A DNA stretch of 64,000 nucleotides from Moritella sp. JT01. Its GTDB lineage: Bacteria > Pseudomonadota > Gammaproteobacteria > Enterobacterales > Moritellaceae. The position numbers and the translations under genes are program-made. Where the stretch lies: contig NZ_LOCN01000005.1 in NCBI RefSeq assembly GCF_001574435.1, positions 58,570 through 122,569 of the forward strand. Direction: 5' to 3'. The notes beneath the pieces were generated by a model. That model was not told the origin of the DNA. It saw only the letters and a list, made by a program, of their open reading frames with translations, and did not search any database. Below, in pieces: positions 37,365-45,504 of the stretch (within the stretch, counting starts at the first letter, position 1; each line of letters opens with the position of its first letter).

Positions 37365-37595
37365 TATTTAATCCTTTACGCACAATTTATAAACAGTCGA
37401 TTGATTCACATAAGAACAGTTGAATATCTGGATGAATAAGATAAATATTAACCTTATGTAAATTAACTTAATCTAAAATACTTTATGGAAAAATTAAGTT
37501 AATCTAAATTACAATCACTTACTGACAAGCTACAGGGTGTCATTAAATGCTGTTTATAACAAGTCTTTGATAAATCTAACCGGCCATATAGCATT

Positions 37596-37609
37596 TTGAT
37601 ATAAATCAA
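37596..37609. promoter_or_regulatory. FNR-type box upstream of the cyd regulator
   Basis: TTGATATAAATCAA is an exact match to the FNR/CRP-family consensus TTGAT-N4-ATCAA. A second near match (one base off) is at 37646-37659, 50 nt downstream centre to centre. Confidence 0.65.
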
Positions 37610-37676
37610 CAAAACTTTACACTTTTAGACGTATTCTTACAGAGTTTGACCTTGATCAAATACCGTTAGTGATTTA

Positions 37677-37700
37677 AACTTTCAGAAATTTCTGAAAGTT
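37677..37700. promoter_or_regulatory. Perfect 24-bp palindrome, likely operator
   Basis: AACTTTCAGAAA (37677-37688) is followed directly by its exact reverse complement. It lies 14 nt before the GTG of the GbsR/MarR-type regulator, where an autoregulatory operator is expected for a dimeric winged-helix protein. It could instead be an RNA hairpin, but there is no T run behind it. Confidence 0.6.
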
Positions 37701-37713
37701 CGTTAGGTAGCAT

Positions 37714-38277
37714 GTGAATATCTCCGCACAAAATCAATCTTTTGTTTATCACTTCGGTGAAATGGGCAGTCGCTGGGGCTTTAATCGTACAGTAGGCCAA
37801 ATGTATGCGCTTCTTGTTATTACAGAAGGACCACTCAGCGCAAATGATCTTGCCAGTGGCTTAAATATCTCTCGTGGCAATGTCAGTATGGGCATTAAAG
37901 AACTGCAGTCATGGCAGTTGATTCAAGTTAGCCATATCCCAGGTGATCGTAAAGAGTACTACAGTGCTATTGGCAGCATTTGGGATATGGCCAATACTGT
38001 ATTTAAAGAACGTCGTAAGCGTGAAATTGATCCGACGCTATCTTTGTTGCGCGCATCATTACTTGAAAAACCAACTGATGCCAGTGATGAGTTTGCACAA
38101 AATAAAATGCAAGAAATTCATGACCTTCTCGAAATGGTCACTGAGTGGGCGGCAGAATTACAACGTCTAAACCCAGAGCAACTCAGTAGATTAATGAAGT
38201 TGGGCGCTGGCGTATCCAAAATGTTATCTGTTAAAGATCAATTATTTCCTAATAAAAAAAATTCTGATTCAAATTAG
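37714..38277 (+). CDS. GbsR/MarR-family transcriptional regulator
   Basis: A 187-residue winged-helix regulator. GEMGSRWGFNRTVGQMYALL and LSANDLASGLNISRGNVSMG (residues about 44-63, the recognition helix region) are the GbsR-like signature. A helical C-terminal part of about 90 residues probably dimerises. The start is GTG (an ATG two bases upstream is out of frame). It is 20 nt upstream of cydA and likely cotranscribed, so it probably regulates the bd oxidase operon. The effector is unknown. Confidence 0.87.
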   Translation: MNISAQNQSFVYHFGEMGSRWGFNRTVGQMYALLVITEGPLSANDLASGLNISRGNVSMGIKELQSWQLIQVSHIPGDRKEYYSAIGSIWDMANTVFKERRKREIDPTLSLLRASLLEKPTDASDEFAQNKMQEIHDLLEMVTEWAAELQRLNPEQLSRLMKLGAGVSKMLSVKDQLFPNKKNSDSN

Positions 38278-38297
38278 TCTAGAGGAGTATTCTAAAA

Positions 38298-39887
38298 ATG
38301 ATTAATGAAACCTTAGTAGAGTTATCTCGCTGGCAATTCGCCATCACAGCTCTATTTCACTTCCTATTTGTGCCATTAACGATCGGTATGACTTGGATCC
38401 TGTTTATCATGGAAGCGGTTTACGTGATGACTGGACGTATTATCTACCGTGATATGACTAAATTCTGGGGTAAACTCTTTGCGATTAACTTCGCTATTGG
38501 TGTCGCTACCGGTTTAACCATGGAGTTTGAATTCGGTACTAACTGGTCTTATTATTCACATTATGTGGGTGATGTATTTGGTGCCCCACTCGCCATTGAA
38601 GGTCTGATGGCATTCTTCCTTGAATCGACATTCGTTGGCATGTTCTTACTCGGTTGGGATAGATTAAGTAAGCGACAGCATTTAGCTGCTACTTTCTTAA
38701 TGGCAATTGGTACTAACCTGTCAGCGATGTGGATTTTAGTTGCAAACGGTTGGATGCAAAATCCAGTCGGCAGTGAATTCAATTACGAAACAATGCGTAT
38801 GGAAATGGTTAGCTTTAGTGAACTGGTTTTCAATCCCGTTGCACAAGTTAAATTTATTCATACTGTTTCTGCTGGTTACGTGGCAGGCGCGATGTTTGTT
38901 ATGAGTATCAGTAGTTATTACTTATTAAAAGGCCGTGACGTAGCGTTTGCTAAACGTTCATTTTCTATTGCTGCCGGATTCGGTATTGCTTCTATCTGCT
39001 CTGTATTATTACTGGGTGATGAATCTGGCTATGAAGTGGGTGAAGTTCAGCGCGTTAAACTGGCTGCAATTGAAGCCGAATATCATACAGAACCAGCACC
39101 AGCCGCATTCACCCTCATTGGTTTTCCAAATGATGAAACCATGGAAACGGATTACGCGATTAAGATCCCATATGCATTAGGCATTATTGCTACCCGTTCA
39201 CTTGACGGCGAAGTAACTGGCATACGTGATCTGAAAAAAGCACATGAACCACGTATTCGTAACGGTATGATCGCTTATGAATATTTACAAAAATTACGTA
39301 GTGGTGAAGAAACGCCTGAAAACATCACACGTTTTAATGAAACTAAGCAAGATTTAGGTTACGGATTATTACTTAAACGCTATACCGATAATGTTGTCGA
39401 TGCGACTGAAGAACAAATCCAAATGGCGGTTGACGATTCAATTCCAAAAGTAGCACCTATATTCTGGGCGTTCCGGATAATGGTCGCTAGTGGCGTAATT
39501 ATGTTTGGCTTATTTGTCTTGGCCTTCTACTACAACGCACGCCGTGTGATTGAACAAAAACGCTGGTTATTAAAAGCAATTCTATTCGCCCTACCATTAC
39601 CTTGGGTTGCGATAGAAACAGGCTGGTTTGTTGCAGAGTTTGGTCGCCAACCTTGGGCTATCAGTGAAATTTTACCGACGTTCATGGCAACTTCAAGCCA
39701 TGACGCAAGCTCAGTACTCTTTACTATGCTTGCATTCATTTCTGCTTATAGCATTATGTTCGTTATTGAAATGTGGTTAATGATCAAGTTTACGAAAATT
39801 GGTCCAAGCTCATTACATACAGGCCGTTACCATTTTGAGCAAGAAACTCAACAAGCATCACCACAATTACGTCAAGACAAATACTAA
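38298..39887 (+). CDS. cydA: Cytochrome bd ubiquinol oxidase subunit I
   Basis: Main subunit of the high-affinity bd oxidase, which reduces oxygen to water with quinol at the inner membrane and does not pump protons. The opening [20 protein letters not shown] contains the heme b595 ligand H21; [19 protein letters not shown] contains the heme b558 His; [13 protein letters not shown] is the usual C-terminal block. Length 529 fits the long Q-loop (E. coli-like) group. AGAGGAG precedes the ATG. Confidence 0.97.
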   Translation: MINETLVELSRWQFAITALFHFLFVPLTIGMTWILFIMEAVYVMTGRIIYRDMTKFWGKLFAINFAIGVATGLTMEFEFGTNWSYYSHYVGDVFGAPLAIEGLMAFFLESTFVGMFLLGWDRLSKRQHLAATFLMAIGTNLSAMWILVANGWMQNPVGSEFNYETMRMEMVSFSELVFNPVAQVKFIHTVSAGYVAGAMFVMSISSYYLLKGRDVAFAKRSFSIAAGFGIASICSVLLLGDESGYEVGEVQRVKLAAIEAEYHTEPAPAAFTLIGFPNDETMETDYAIKIPYALGIIATRSLDGEVTGIRDLKKAHEPRIRNGMIAYEYLQKLRSGEETPENITRFNETKQDLGYGLLLKRYTDNVVDATEEQIQMAVDDSIPKVAPIFWAFRIMVASGVIMFGLFVLAFYYNARRVIEQKRWLLKAILFALPLPWVAIETGWFVAEFGRQPWAISEILPTFMATSSHDASSVLFTMLAFISAYSIMFVIEMWLMIKFTKIGPSSLHTGRYHFEQETQQASPQLRQDKY

Positions 39888-39898
39888 GGGCTTAGATT

Positions 39899-41038
39899 AT
39901 GTTTGATTATGAAAGCTTAAAACTTATCTGGTGGTTAATCATCGGGATATTACTTATCGGGTTTGCAATCACCGATGGGATGGATATGGGCGTGGGTGGC
40001 TTACTGCCTTTCGTTGCAAAAGATGATACTGAACGCCGTGTTGTGATCAATACGATTGCGGCTCACTGGGACGGTAACCAAGTATGGTTTATCACCGCAG
40101 GAGCGTCATTATTCGCTGCATGGCCAATGGTATATGCGACCGCATTTAGTGGTTTCTATTTTGCCATGATGCTGACACTTTTCTGCTTATTCTTACGCCC
40201 ACTTGGCTTTGATTATCGCAGTAAGATTGATTCACCAAAATGGCGTTACAACTGGGATAAAGCCTTATTCGTTGGCAGTATGGTCCCGATATTAGTGTTC
40301 GGTATTGCATTTGGTAATTTATTGCAAGGTGTACCATTTAGCTTTGATGAATTTATGCGTGTTACGTATACAGGTTCATTCTTTGCTTTATTCAACCCGT
40401 TTGCGCTACTTAGTGGTGTAGTAAGTGTTTCTATGGTGTTGATGCACGGTGGCACTTGGTTATCAATGCGTACAGATGAACACGTTGCCGCTCGATCAGC
40501 AAAAGCAGCGCAGATATTTGCAGCTGTACTTGTTGTTAGCTTTAGCCTTGCAGGTCTAATGATTGCTACTTCAATTGATGGTTTTATCATTCAAAGCACG
40601 ATAGACCCATTTGCCCTTGCACAGCCAACAAACAAAGTTGTAATAACAGCAACCGGCGCTTGGTTAAATAACTTTAATGCACATCCTGTACTTTGGTTAT
40701 TACCAACAACAGGTATTGTCATGGCTATTGTGGCGGGCTTACTTGCACGCTTCAAGCCGGGTGGTTTAGCATTTACTGCAAGTGCATTATCAATTGCTGG
40801 TGTGATATTCACGATGGGCGTATCTATGTTCCCATTTGTTATGCCGTCAAGCAGTATGCCTAATCACAGCTTAACGTTATGGGATGCGGTATCAAGTGAG
40901 AAGACATTAAACATAATGCTCATTGTCGTAGCAATATTCTTACCAATCATCCTTTGTTATACCACTTGGTGTTATTACAAAATGTGGAGAACGGTAACCC
41001 GTGAAGAAATTGAAAATAACACCCATTCATCTTATTAA
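39899..41038 (+). CDS. cydB: Cytochrome bd ubiquinol oxidase subunit II
   Basis: Second large subunit, stabilising the heme-bearing CydA. The 379-residue polytopic protein opens FDYESLKLIWWLIIGILLIG and has FAITDGMDMGVGGLLPFVA, AHWDGNQVWFITAGASLFAAW (core DGNQVWFI) and the C-terminal FPFVMPSSSMPNHSLTLWDA. 11 nt after cydA. Confidence 0.97.
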   Translation: MFDYESLKLIWWLIIGILLIGFAITDGMDMGVGGLLPFVAKDDTERRVVINTIAAHWDGNQVWFITAGASLFAAWPMVYATAFSGFYFAMMLTLFCLFLRPLGFDYRSKIDSPKWRYNWDKALFVGSMVPILVFGIAFGNLLQGVPFSFDEFMRVTYTGSFFALFNPFALLSGVVSVSMVLMHGGTWLSMRTDEHVAARSAKAAQIFAAVLVVSFSLAGLMIATSIDGFIIQSTIDPFALAQPTNKVVITATGAWLNNFNAHPVLWLLPTTGIVMAIVAGLLARFKPGGLAFTASALSIAGVIFTMGVSMFPFVMPSSSMPNHSLTLWDAVSSEKTLNIMLIVVAIFLPIILCYTTWCYYKMWRTVTREEIENNTHSSY

Positions 41039-41048
41039 GGAGTAAACC

Positions 41049-41174
41049 ATGTGGTATTTCAGTTGGATTCTAGGTGTTTTACTGGCTGTTTCGCTCGGTA
41101 TCATCAATGTAATGTGGTACGAAATGGAACAACACACAGATAACATTGCAAAAGATCAGGATAATGAAAAATAA
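41049..41174 (+). CDS. cydX: Cytochrome bd small subunit CydX
   Basis: A 41-residue, single-span membrane protein right after cydB. MWYFSWILGVLLAVSLGIIN is the conserved CydX helix, followed by VMWYEME, with the conserved Glu (E25), and a polar tail. CydX is needed for stable, active bd oxidase in E. coli. It starts 10 nt after cydB with AAGGAGTAAACC upstream. Short enough to be missed by gene finders. Confidence 0.93.
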   Translation: MWYFSWILGVLLAVSLGIINVMWYEMEQHTDNIAKDQDNEK

Positions 41175-41244
41175 CTTAGCATAATTTAACTTATGAAAAG
41201 TAAGGATTAAGCACTACGCCCAAGGACGGGCGTCTGTTTCTAAA

Positions 41245-41290
41245 CCTCCAATTTCAGGGTCTATTCTTTCAATATTCCTCCAATTTCAGG
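41245..41290 (+). repeat. 14-bp direct repeat between cydX and cydD
   Basis: CCTCCAATTTCAGG occurs at 41245-41258 and 41277-41290, 32 bp apart. The second copy ends just before the cydD start and provides CAGG as a weak ribosome site. The role is unknown. Confidence 0.7.
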
Positions 41291-41297
41291 CTACCCA

Positions 41298-43049
41298 ATG
41301 ACAGAATCGGTAAAGACAGATTACACACAAAAAGAACTTCTAACTTGGCTAAAGAGCCAACGCACTCATGCCCAAGGTCGTTTAAGCAGAGCGATTGCAT
41401 TAGGCTCGGTAAATGGCATATTGATGATTATTCAAATGGCCATTTTGGCTGGTATCATCAACGAAATTATTTTCTCAAACAAAGCCCTTGCAGAAATAAC
41501 CCCATTATTATTTGGCTTAGTTGCCATCATTATTACTCGTACTGTATTCGGTTATATCAGTGAGCGATACAGTCGTCATGCAGCCATGCTCATCAAAGTG
41601 TCTATAAGACAACAATTGTTACAGCACTTATTCGCAATGGGTCCTGCAAAAACACAGACTATCGGCAGCGCTAAAATAGCTCAACTGCTGCATCAAGGTG
41701 TTGATTCACTCGAAGATTACTTCTCAGGTTACTTACCTGTTGTCGCTTACTGTTCGGTGATCCCAAGCGCGGTCTTATTTGCCGTATTCCCAATGGATTG
41801 GCTTTCTGGTTTAGTCTTAATGCTAACTGCGCCTATGGTGCCGATGTTTATGATCATTATTGGCCATAAAGCACATGATTTAAACCAAAAGCATTGGACC
41901 AAACTGCTGCGCATGAGCAGCCATTTCCTTGATATTATTCAAGGACTGACTCAGCTTAAAATATTCAACGCATCGCGCCAAGAAATGGCCGCAGTAAAAA
42001 CCATTAGTGAAGACTATGGTAATCAAACCATGGGGATCTTAAAGATCGCCTTTCTTTCTTCATTCATGTTAGAGTTTTTGGCTTCTATTGCCATTGCACT
42101 TGTTGCTGTGATCTTAGGGTTTAGACTTTATTATGGTGATGTTGATTATTTATTAGCGCTGTGGGTACTGTTACTTGCCCCAGAATTCTATTTACCATTT
42201 AGACAATTAGGTACTCAATATCACGCCAAAATGGCGGGGGTTACCGCAGCTCAAGATATGCTACAAATTCTCACGATACCAATTAAAGAAAGCCAAACTG
42301 AAACACAGTTCAAGGCACCGTTCGATATCACCTTAACAGATGTGAACTTCACTTACTCTGGTCGTAAAAACACACTTAAAAATATTAACTTAACGCTATC
42401 TAATCACGGTTTATATGCTGTTATTGGTGAAAGTGGCGCTGGTAAATCAACGCTGATCGATACCATCTTAGGTTTTAACACCCCTGATAGTGGTTCAATG
42501 ACGATCAACGGTACTAAACACACATCTGCAGAGCGTGATGCTTGGCTAAATCATTGTGGTTGGATCGCACAACAAGGCCACGTTTTCTACGGCAGTCTTG
42601 GTTTCAATATCGCGTTAACAGAAGACTATGACGACGCTAAGATACAGCAAGTATTAACCAGTGTCGGTCTTGCTGATTTTGTATCGCAATTAAAAGACGG
42701 GTTAAATACTCATGTTGGTGAAGGTGGTGTTGGTATTTCTGGTGGCCAATCTCAACGATTAGCACTAGCACGCGCATTTTACCACCAGCCGGATGTGCTC
42801 ATTCTTGATGAGCCAAGTAGCCATTTGGATAAAGATACCGAGCAAATTGTCAGTGATAGTATCGCTGAATATGCAAAACAGCATTTAGTTATTGTTATTG
42901 CCCATCGTTTACATACAGTCGTTGACGCGAAACAGATCATTGTATTAGAGCAAGGTCAAATTATCGAACAAGGTACCCACACCGAATTGCTTGAGCTAAA
43001 TGGCAGCTATGCAAATACTGTTAACATCGATATGGAGACGAGCGCATGA
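41298..43049 (+). CDS. cydD: Heterodimeric cysteine/glutathione exporter, subunit CydD
   Basis: ABC exporter half that with CydC sends cysteine and glutathione to the periplasm and is needed to assemble cytochrome bd. The 583-residue protein has an N-terminal membrane domain (about 1-330) and a nucleotide domain with Walker A GESGAGKSTL, signature ISGGQSQRLALARAF and Walker B VLILDEPSSHLD. The nucleotide domain lies at about 345-575. The stop overlaps cydC by 4 bases. Confidence 0.95.
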   Translation: MTESVKTDYTQKELLTWLKSQRTHAQGRLSRAIALGSVNGILMIIQMAILAGIINEIIFSNKALAEITPLLFGLVAIIITRTVFGYISERYSRHAAMLIKVSIRQQLLQHLFAMGPAKTQTIGSAKIAQLLHQGVDSLEDYFSGYLPVVAYCSVIPSAVLFAVFPMDWLSGLVLMLTAPMVPMFMIIIGHKAHDLNQKHWTKLLRMSSHFLDIIQGLTQLKIFNASRQEMAAVKTISEDYGNQTMGILKIAFLSSFMLEFLASIAIALVAVILGFRLYYGDVDYLLALWVLLLAPEFYLPFRQLGTQYHAKMAGVTAAQDMLQILTIPIKESQTETQFKAPFDITLTDVNFTYSGRKNTLKNINLTLSNHGLYAVIGESGAGKSTLIDTILGFNTPDSGSMTINGTKHTSAERDAWLNHCGWIAQQGHVFYGSLGFNIALTEDYDDAKIQQVLTSVGLADFVSQLKDGLNTHVGEGGVGISGGQSQRLALARAFYHQPDVLILDEPSSHLDKDTEQIVSDSIAEYAKQHLVIVIAHRLHTVVDAKQIIVLEQGQIIEQGTHTELLELNGSYANTVNIDMETSA

Positions 43050-44809
43050 ATCCATTAGTTAGATTGATGAAACTCCTAAGACCACAACTCCCTTTAATGT
43101 TACTCGGTACCTTGTTGTCTATTATCACCGTGATGGCTAATATTGGGTTACTCGCTATTTCCGGTTGGTTCATTACCATCATGGCCCTTGCTGGACTGTC
43201 AGGTGTAACAGTTAACTATTTCACGCCTGCCGCAATCATCCGTTTTTTAGCCATAGTACGTACAGCTGGTCGATATGCTGAACGTTTGTTAACTCACCGT
43301 GCAACATTTAATACCCTTGCTGCATTACGTTATTATTTTTATACACGCTTAGAGCCGTTATTGCCCTACTACCGTGTTAACTTTAAGTCAGCAGATATCC
43401 TTGCTCGTTTGCAACAAGATATAGATGAACTTGATAATTTTTACTTAAGAGTGTTACTACCTACATTAGTTGCTATTTGTAGTATTCCACTTGTTGGCTG
43501 GGGGGTGAGTTTTATTTCATCCGACCTCGCGTTTGTTATTGTCGGTGCATTAATCCTTATCGGCTTTGTGTTACCAATATTTGTTTTATTATTAAGTAAA
43601 AAGCGCGCACAACAACAAGCGAAACTTTCAAGTGAGCTAAAAGTTGAATTAGTCGACGGCATGGCGTCAATGCGTGAATTATTGGTTTATCAAATTTCAC
43701 ATCAATATCAAAAATCGATTAATCGTGTGTCAGAAAGCTATCACCGCGCTGAATTACATTTACACCGCCTACATGCATTAGCCACTGCTTTAACATTTTT
43801 AGCCATTAACGCAACCGTGTTTGCAAGCTTATATCTACTCGTACCTCTGGTACAAACCGGCGATTTAAAACCGGAGTTTGTTGCCAGTGCAGCACTACTC
43901 ATTTTAGTTTGTTTCGAAACAGTCATTAATATGCCCCTCGCCTGCCAAATCTTACCTAAAGTGCATAATAGTGCAGCTCGCTTGTTCGAGATTATTGATA
44001 AGCCTATCCCCGACCTTGGTGGTGATACTTTAGTGACAACAGGTCCAATTAAGTTTAATGATTTAAGTTTCACTTATCCTGATGGTCATGACTGTGTTTT
44101 AAAAGATATCGACCTTACCATTCTACAAGGTGAGAAAGTTGCGATTATCGGTGCCAGTGGTGCGGGTAAATCAACCTTAGTAAATCTATTAATGGGATTC
44201 TGGCCTATTCCGCAATCGAACAATACGTCACAGTCAGATATGGTCGATACGTTAACGCCAGGTATCACCATTAATGACGTTGATTTAAATGAGCTGAATA
44301 CAGAATCATTACGTGAACACATTGCATTGATGAGCCAAAACAGCCATCTTTTTCATGCAACGATTGGTGATAACCTTCGCTTAGCAAACCCGAAAGTAAC
44401 AGAATCACAAATGCGTGATGTATGTCAGGTTGTGGGATTAATCGATTTTATTGATGAGCTAGAGAATGGATTTAATACTTGGTTAGGAGAAACAGGTTCT
44501 GGTTTATCCGGTGGTCAAAAACAACGTTTGTGTTTAGCACAAGTGTTATTACGAAATGCAAAAGCGCTCGTTCTCGATGAGCCCACCAAAGGACTTGATC
44601 GTCATAGTGAAAGAGCAATAATTACAAGTCTATTTAAACAACTTGAGCAATCACAACAAAGTTTACTGTTGATCACCCACAAACCATTAATGTTACAAAA
44701 AATGGATAAAATCATCGTTATGGATGAAGGGATGATTGTTGCACAAGGGGATCATAAAACCTTAATGGAAACCAATGATTATTACCGGAAACTGTTAAAT
44801 TACTTCTAA
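43046..44809 (+). CDS. cydC: Heterodimeric cysteine/glutathione exporter, subunit CydC
   Basis: Partner of CydD. The 587-residue protein has six membrane segments (about 1-310), including GRYAERLLTHRATF as a family marker, and an ATPase domain with GASGAGKSTL, LSGGQKQRLCLAQ and VLDEPTKGLD. Coupled to cydD by ATGA overlap. The terminator hairpin at 44862-44893 closes the operon. Confidence 0.95.
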   Translation: MNPLVRLMKLLRPQLPLMLLGTLLSIITVMANIGLLAISGWFITIMALAGLSGVTVNYFTPAAIIRFLAIVRTAGRYAERLLTHRATFNTLAALRYYFYTRLEPLLPYYRVNFKSADILARLQQDIDELDNFYLRVLLPTLVAICSIPLVGWGVSFISSDLAFVIVGALILIGFVLPIFVLLLSKKRAQQQAKLSSELKVELVDGMASMRELLVYQISHQYQKSINRVSESYHRAELHLHRLHALATALTFLAINATVFASLYLLVPLVQTGDLKPEFVASAALLILVCFETVINMPLACQILPKVHNSAARLFEIIDKPIPDLGGDTLVTTGPIKFNDLSFTYPDGHDCVLKDIDLTILQGEKVAIIGASGAGKSTLVNLLMGFWPIPQSNNTSQSDMVDTLTPGITINDVDLNELNTESLREHIALMSQNSHLFHATIGDNLRLANPKVTESQMRDVCQVVGLIDFIDELENGFNTWLGETGSGLSGGQKQRLCLAQVLLRNAKALVLDEPTKGLDRHSERAIITSLFKQLEQSQQSLLLITHKPLMLQKMDKIIVMDEGMIVAQGDHKTLMETNDYYRKLLNYF

Positions 44810-44861
44810 TCACCTGTAATTAATCGATAATTAAAACAACCGCGTTATTAATAGAACTAAA

Positions 44862-44893
44862 AATGGGTAATACAATTAAATGTATTACCCATT
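44862..44893. terminator. Terminator between cydC and a convergent gene
   Basis: A perfect 13-bp stem (AATGGGTAATACA and its complement) with a 6-nt loop. On the minus strand it is followed by TTTTTAG, so it ends the DUF1499 gene; on the plus strand it can end the cyd operon. Confidence 0.8.
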
Positions 44894-44895
44894 AA

Positions 44896-45381
44896 TCAAT
44901 TTGGCTTAGCGGCTTTACTCACTAACCCTTTATCATTCAATGCTTTATACAAATCATCAACGCGTTGCTTATTCACACCAAAATCTGACTTACCTAACCT
45001 CGATGCTGATCGAACAGCAATGATGCCATCGTTGAGACGAAGGTGAAGTTCAAAATCATCGACAAAGCGCATTAAAGTACTCGTACTTTCGACATACAGG
45101 TAATCTGCCGTTTCTGTCATGATCTCCATATTGTGTTGTGCTTGTAAATAGACTTTAATTTCAGACCAAACCACTTCAGCACTCACTTCTAATTTAAACG
45201 CTGGTACATAATGACTTTCGTCTAGACTATCACTTGATACGCAATTTGGTGACTCAGGACAAGGTGTGAGCAGCGAATTAACAATACCAATATTATCGGG
45301 AGGAGTACCAGAGCAAGATGCGAGAAATATACTACAAGTTAAAATAAGTATAGAACGCTTAAATATACGTGATGTATGCAT
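44896..45381 (-). CDS. DUF1499 family lipoprotein
   Basis: A 161-residue protein with a lipoprotein signal (lipobox LASC, Cys at residue 23), so it should be anchored in the outer or inner membrane. The mature part has PCPESPNCVSSDS, and FVDDFELHLRLNDGIIAVRSASRLGKSDFGVNKQRVD (the last part is the DUF1499 hallmark SASRLGKSDFG). No function is known for the family. It lies downstream of the exopolysaccharide operon, separated by a hairpin. Confidence 0.85.
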   Translation of the reverse strand: MHTSRIFKRSILILTCSIFLASCSGTPPDNIGIVNSLLTPCPESPNCVSSDSLDESHYVPAFKLEVSAEVVWSEIKVYLQAQHNMEIMTETADYLYVESTSTLMRFVDDFELHLRLNDGIIAVRSASRLGKSDFGVNKQRVDDLYKALNDKGLVSKAAKPN

Positions 45382-45436
45382 TTAGAACCTTGTAAATGAA
45401 TTTCCTATTTAAGTAATTTAATCATAAATTGAATGA

Positions 45437-45470
45437 ACAGCAAACACTTATTCCCCCTAGTGCTTGCTGT
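45437..45470 (-). terminator. Hairpin after the wzc-like gene
   Basis: An 11-bp stem with one mismatch (ACAGCAAACAC / GTGCTTGCTGT), loop about 12 nt, 35 nt past the wzc-like stop. On the minus strand a weak T-rich tail (TTCATTC) follows. Confidence 0.45.
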
Positions 45471-45504
45471 AAATATTAATTTGTAACGATTACTCTAAGC
45501 CAAG

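Larger units (their letters stand above)
37365..37713. promoter_or_regulatory. Control region of the cyd regulator and the acyltransferase gene
   Basis: From left to right: the divergent acyltransferase promoter zone, an inverted repeat ATTAACTTAAT (37462-37472 and 37493-37503), an FNR-type box TTGATATAAATCAA (37596-37609), a second box TTGAC-CTTG-ATCAA (37646-37659), and a perfect 24-bp palindrome (37677-37700) beside the GTG of the MarR-type gene. This points to control by oxygen and by the regulator itself. Binding is not demonstrated. Confidence 0.6.
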
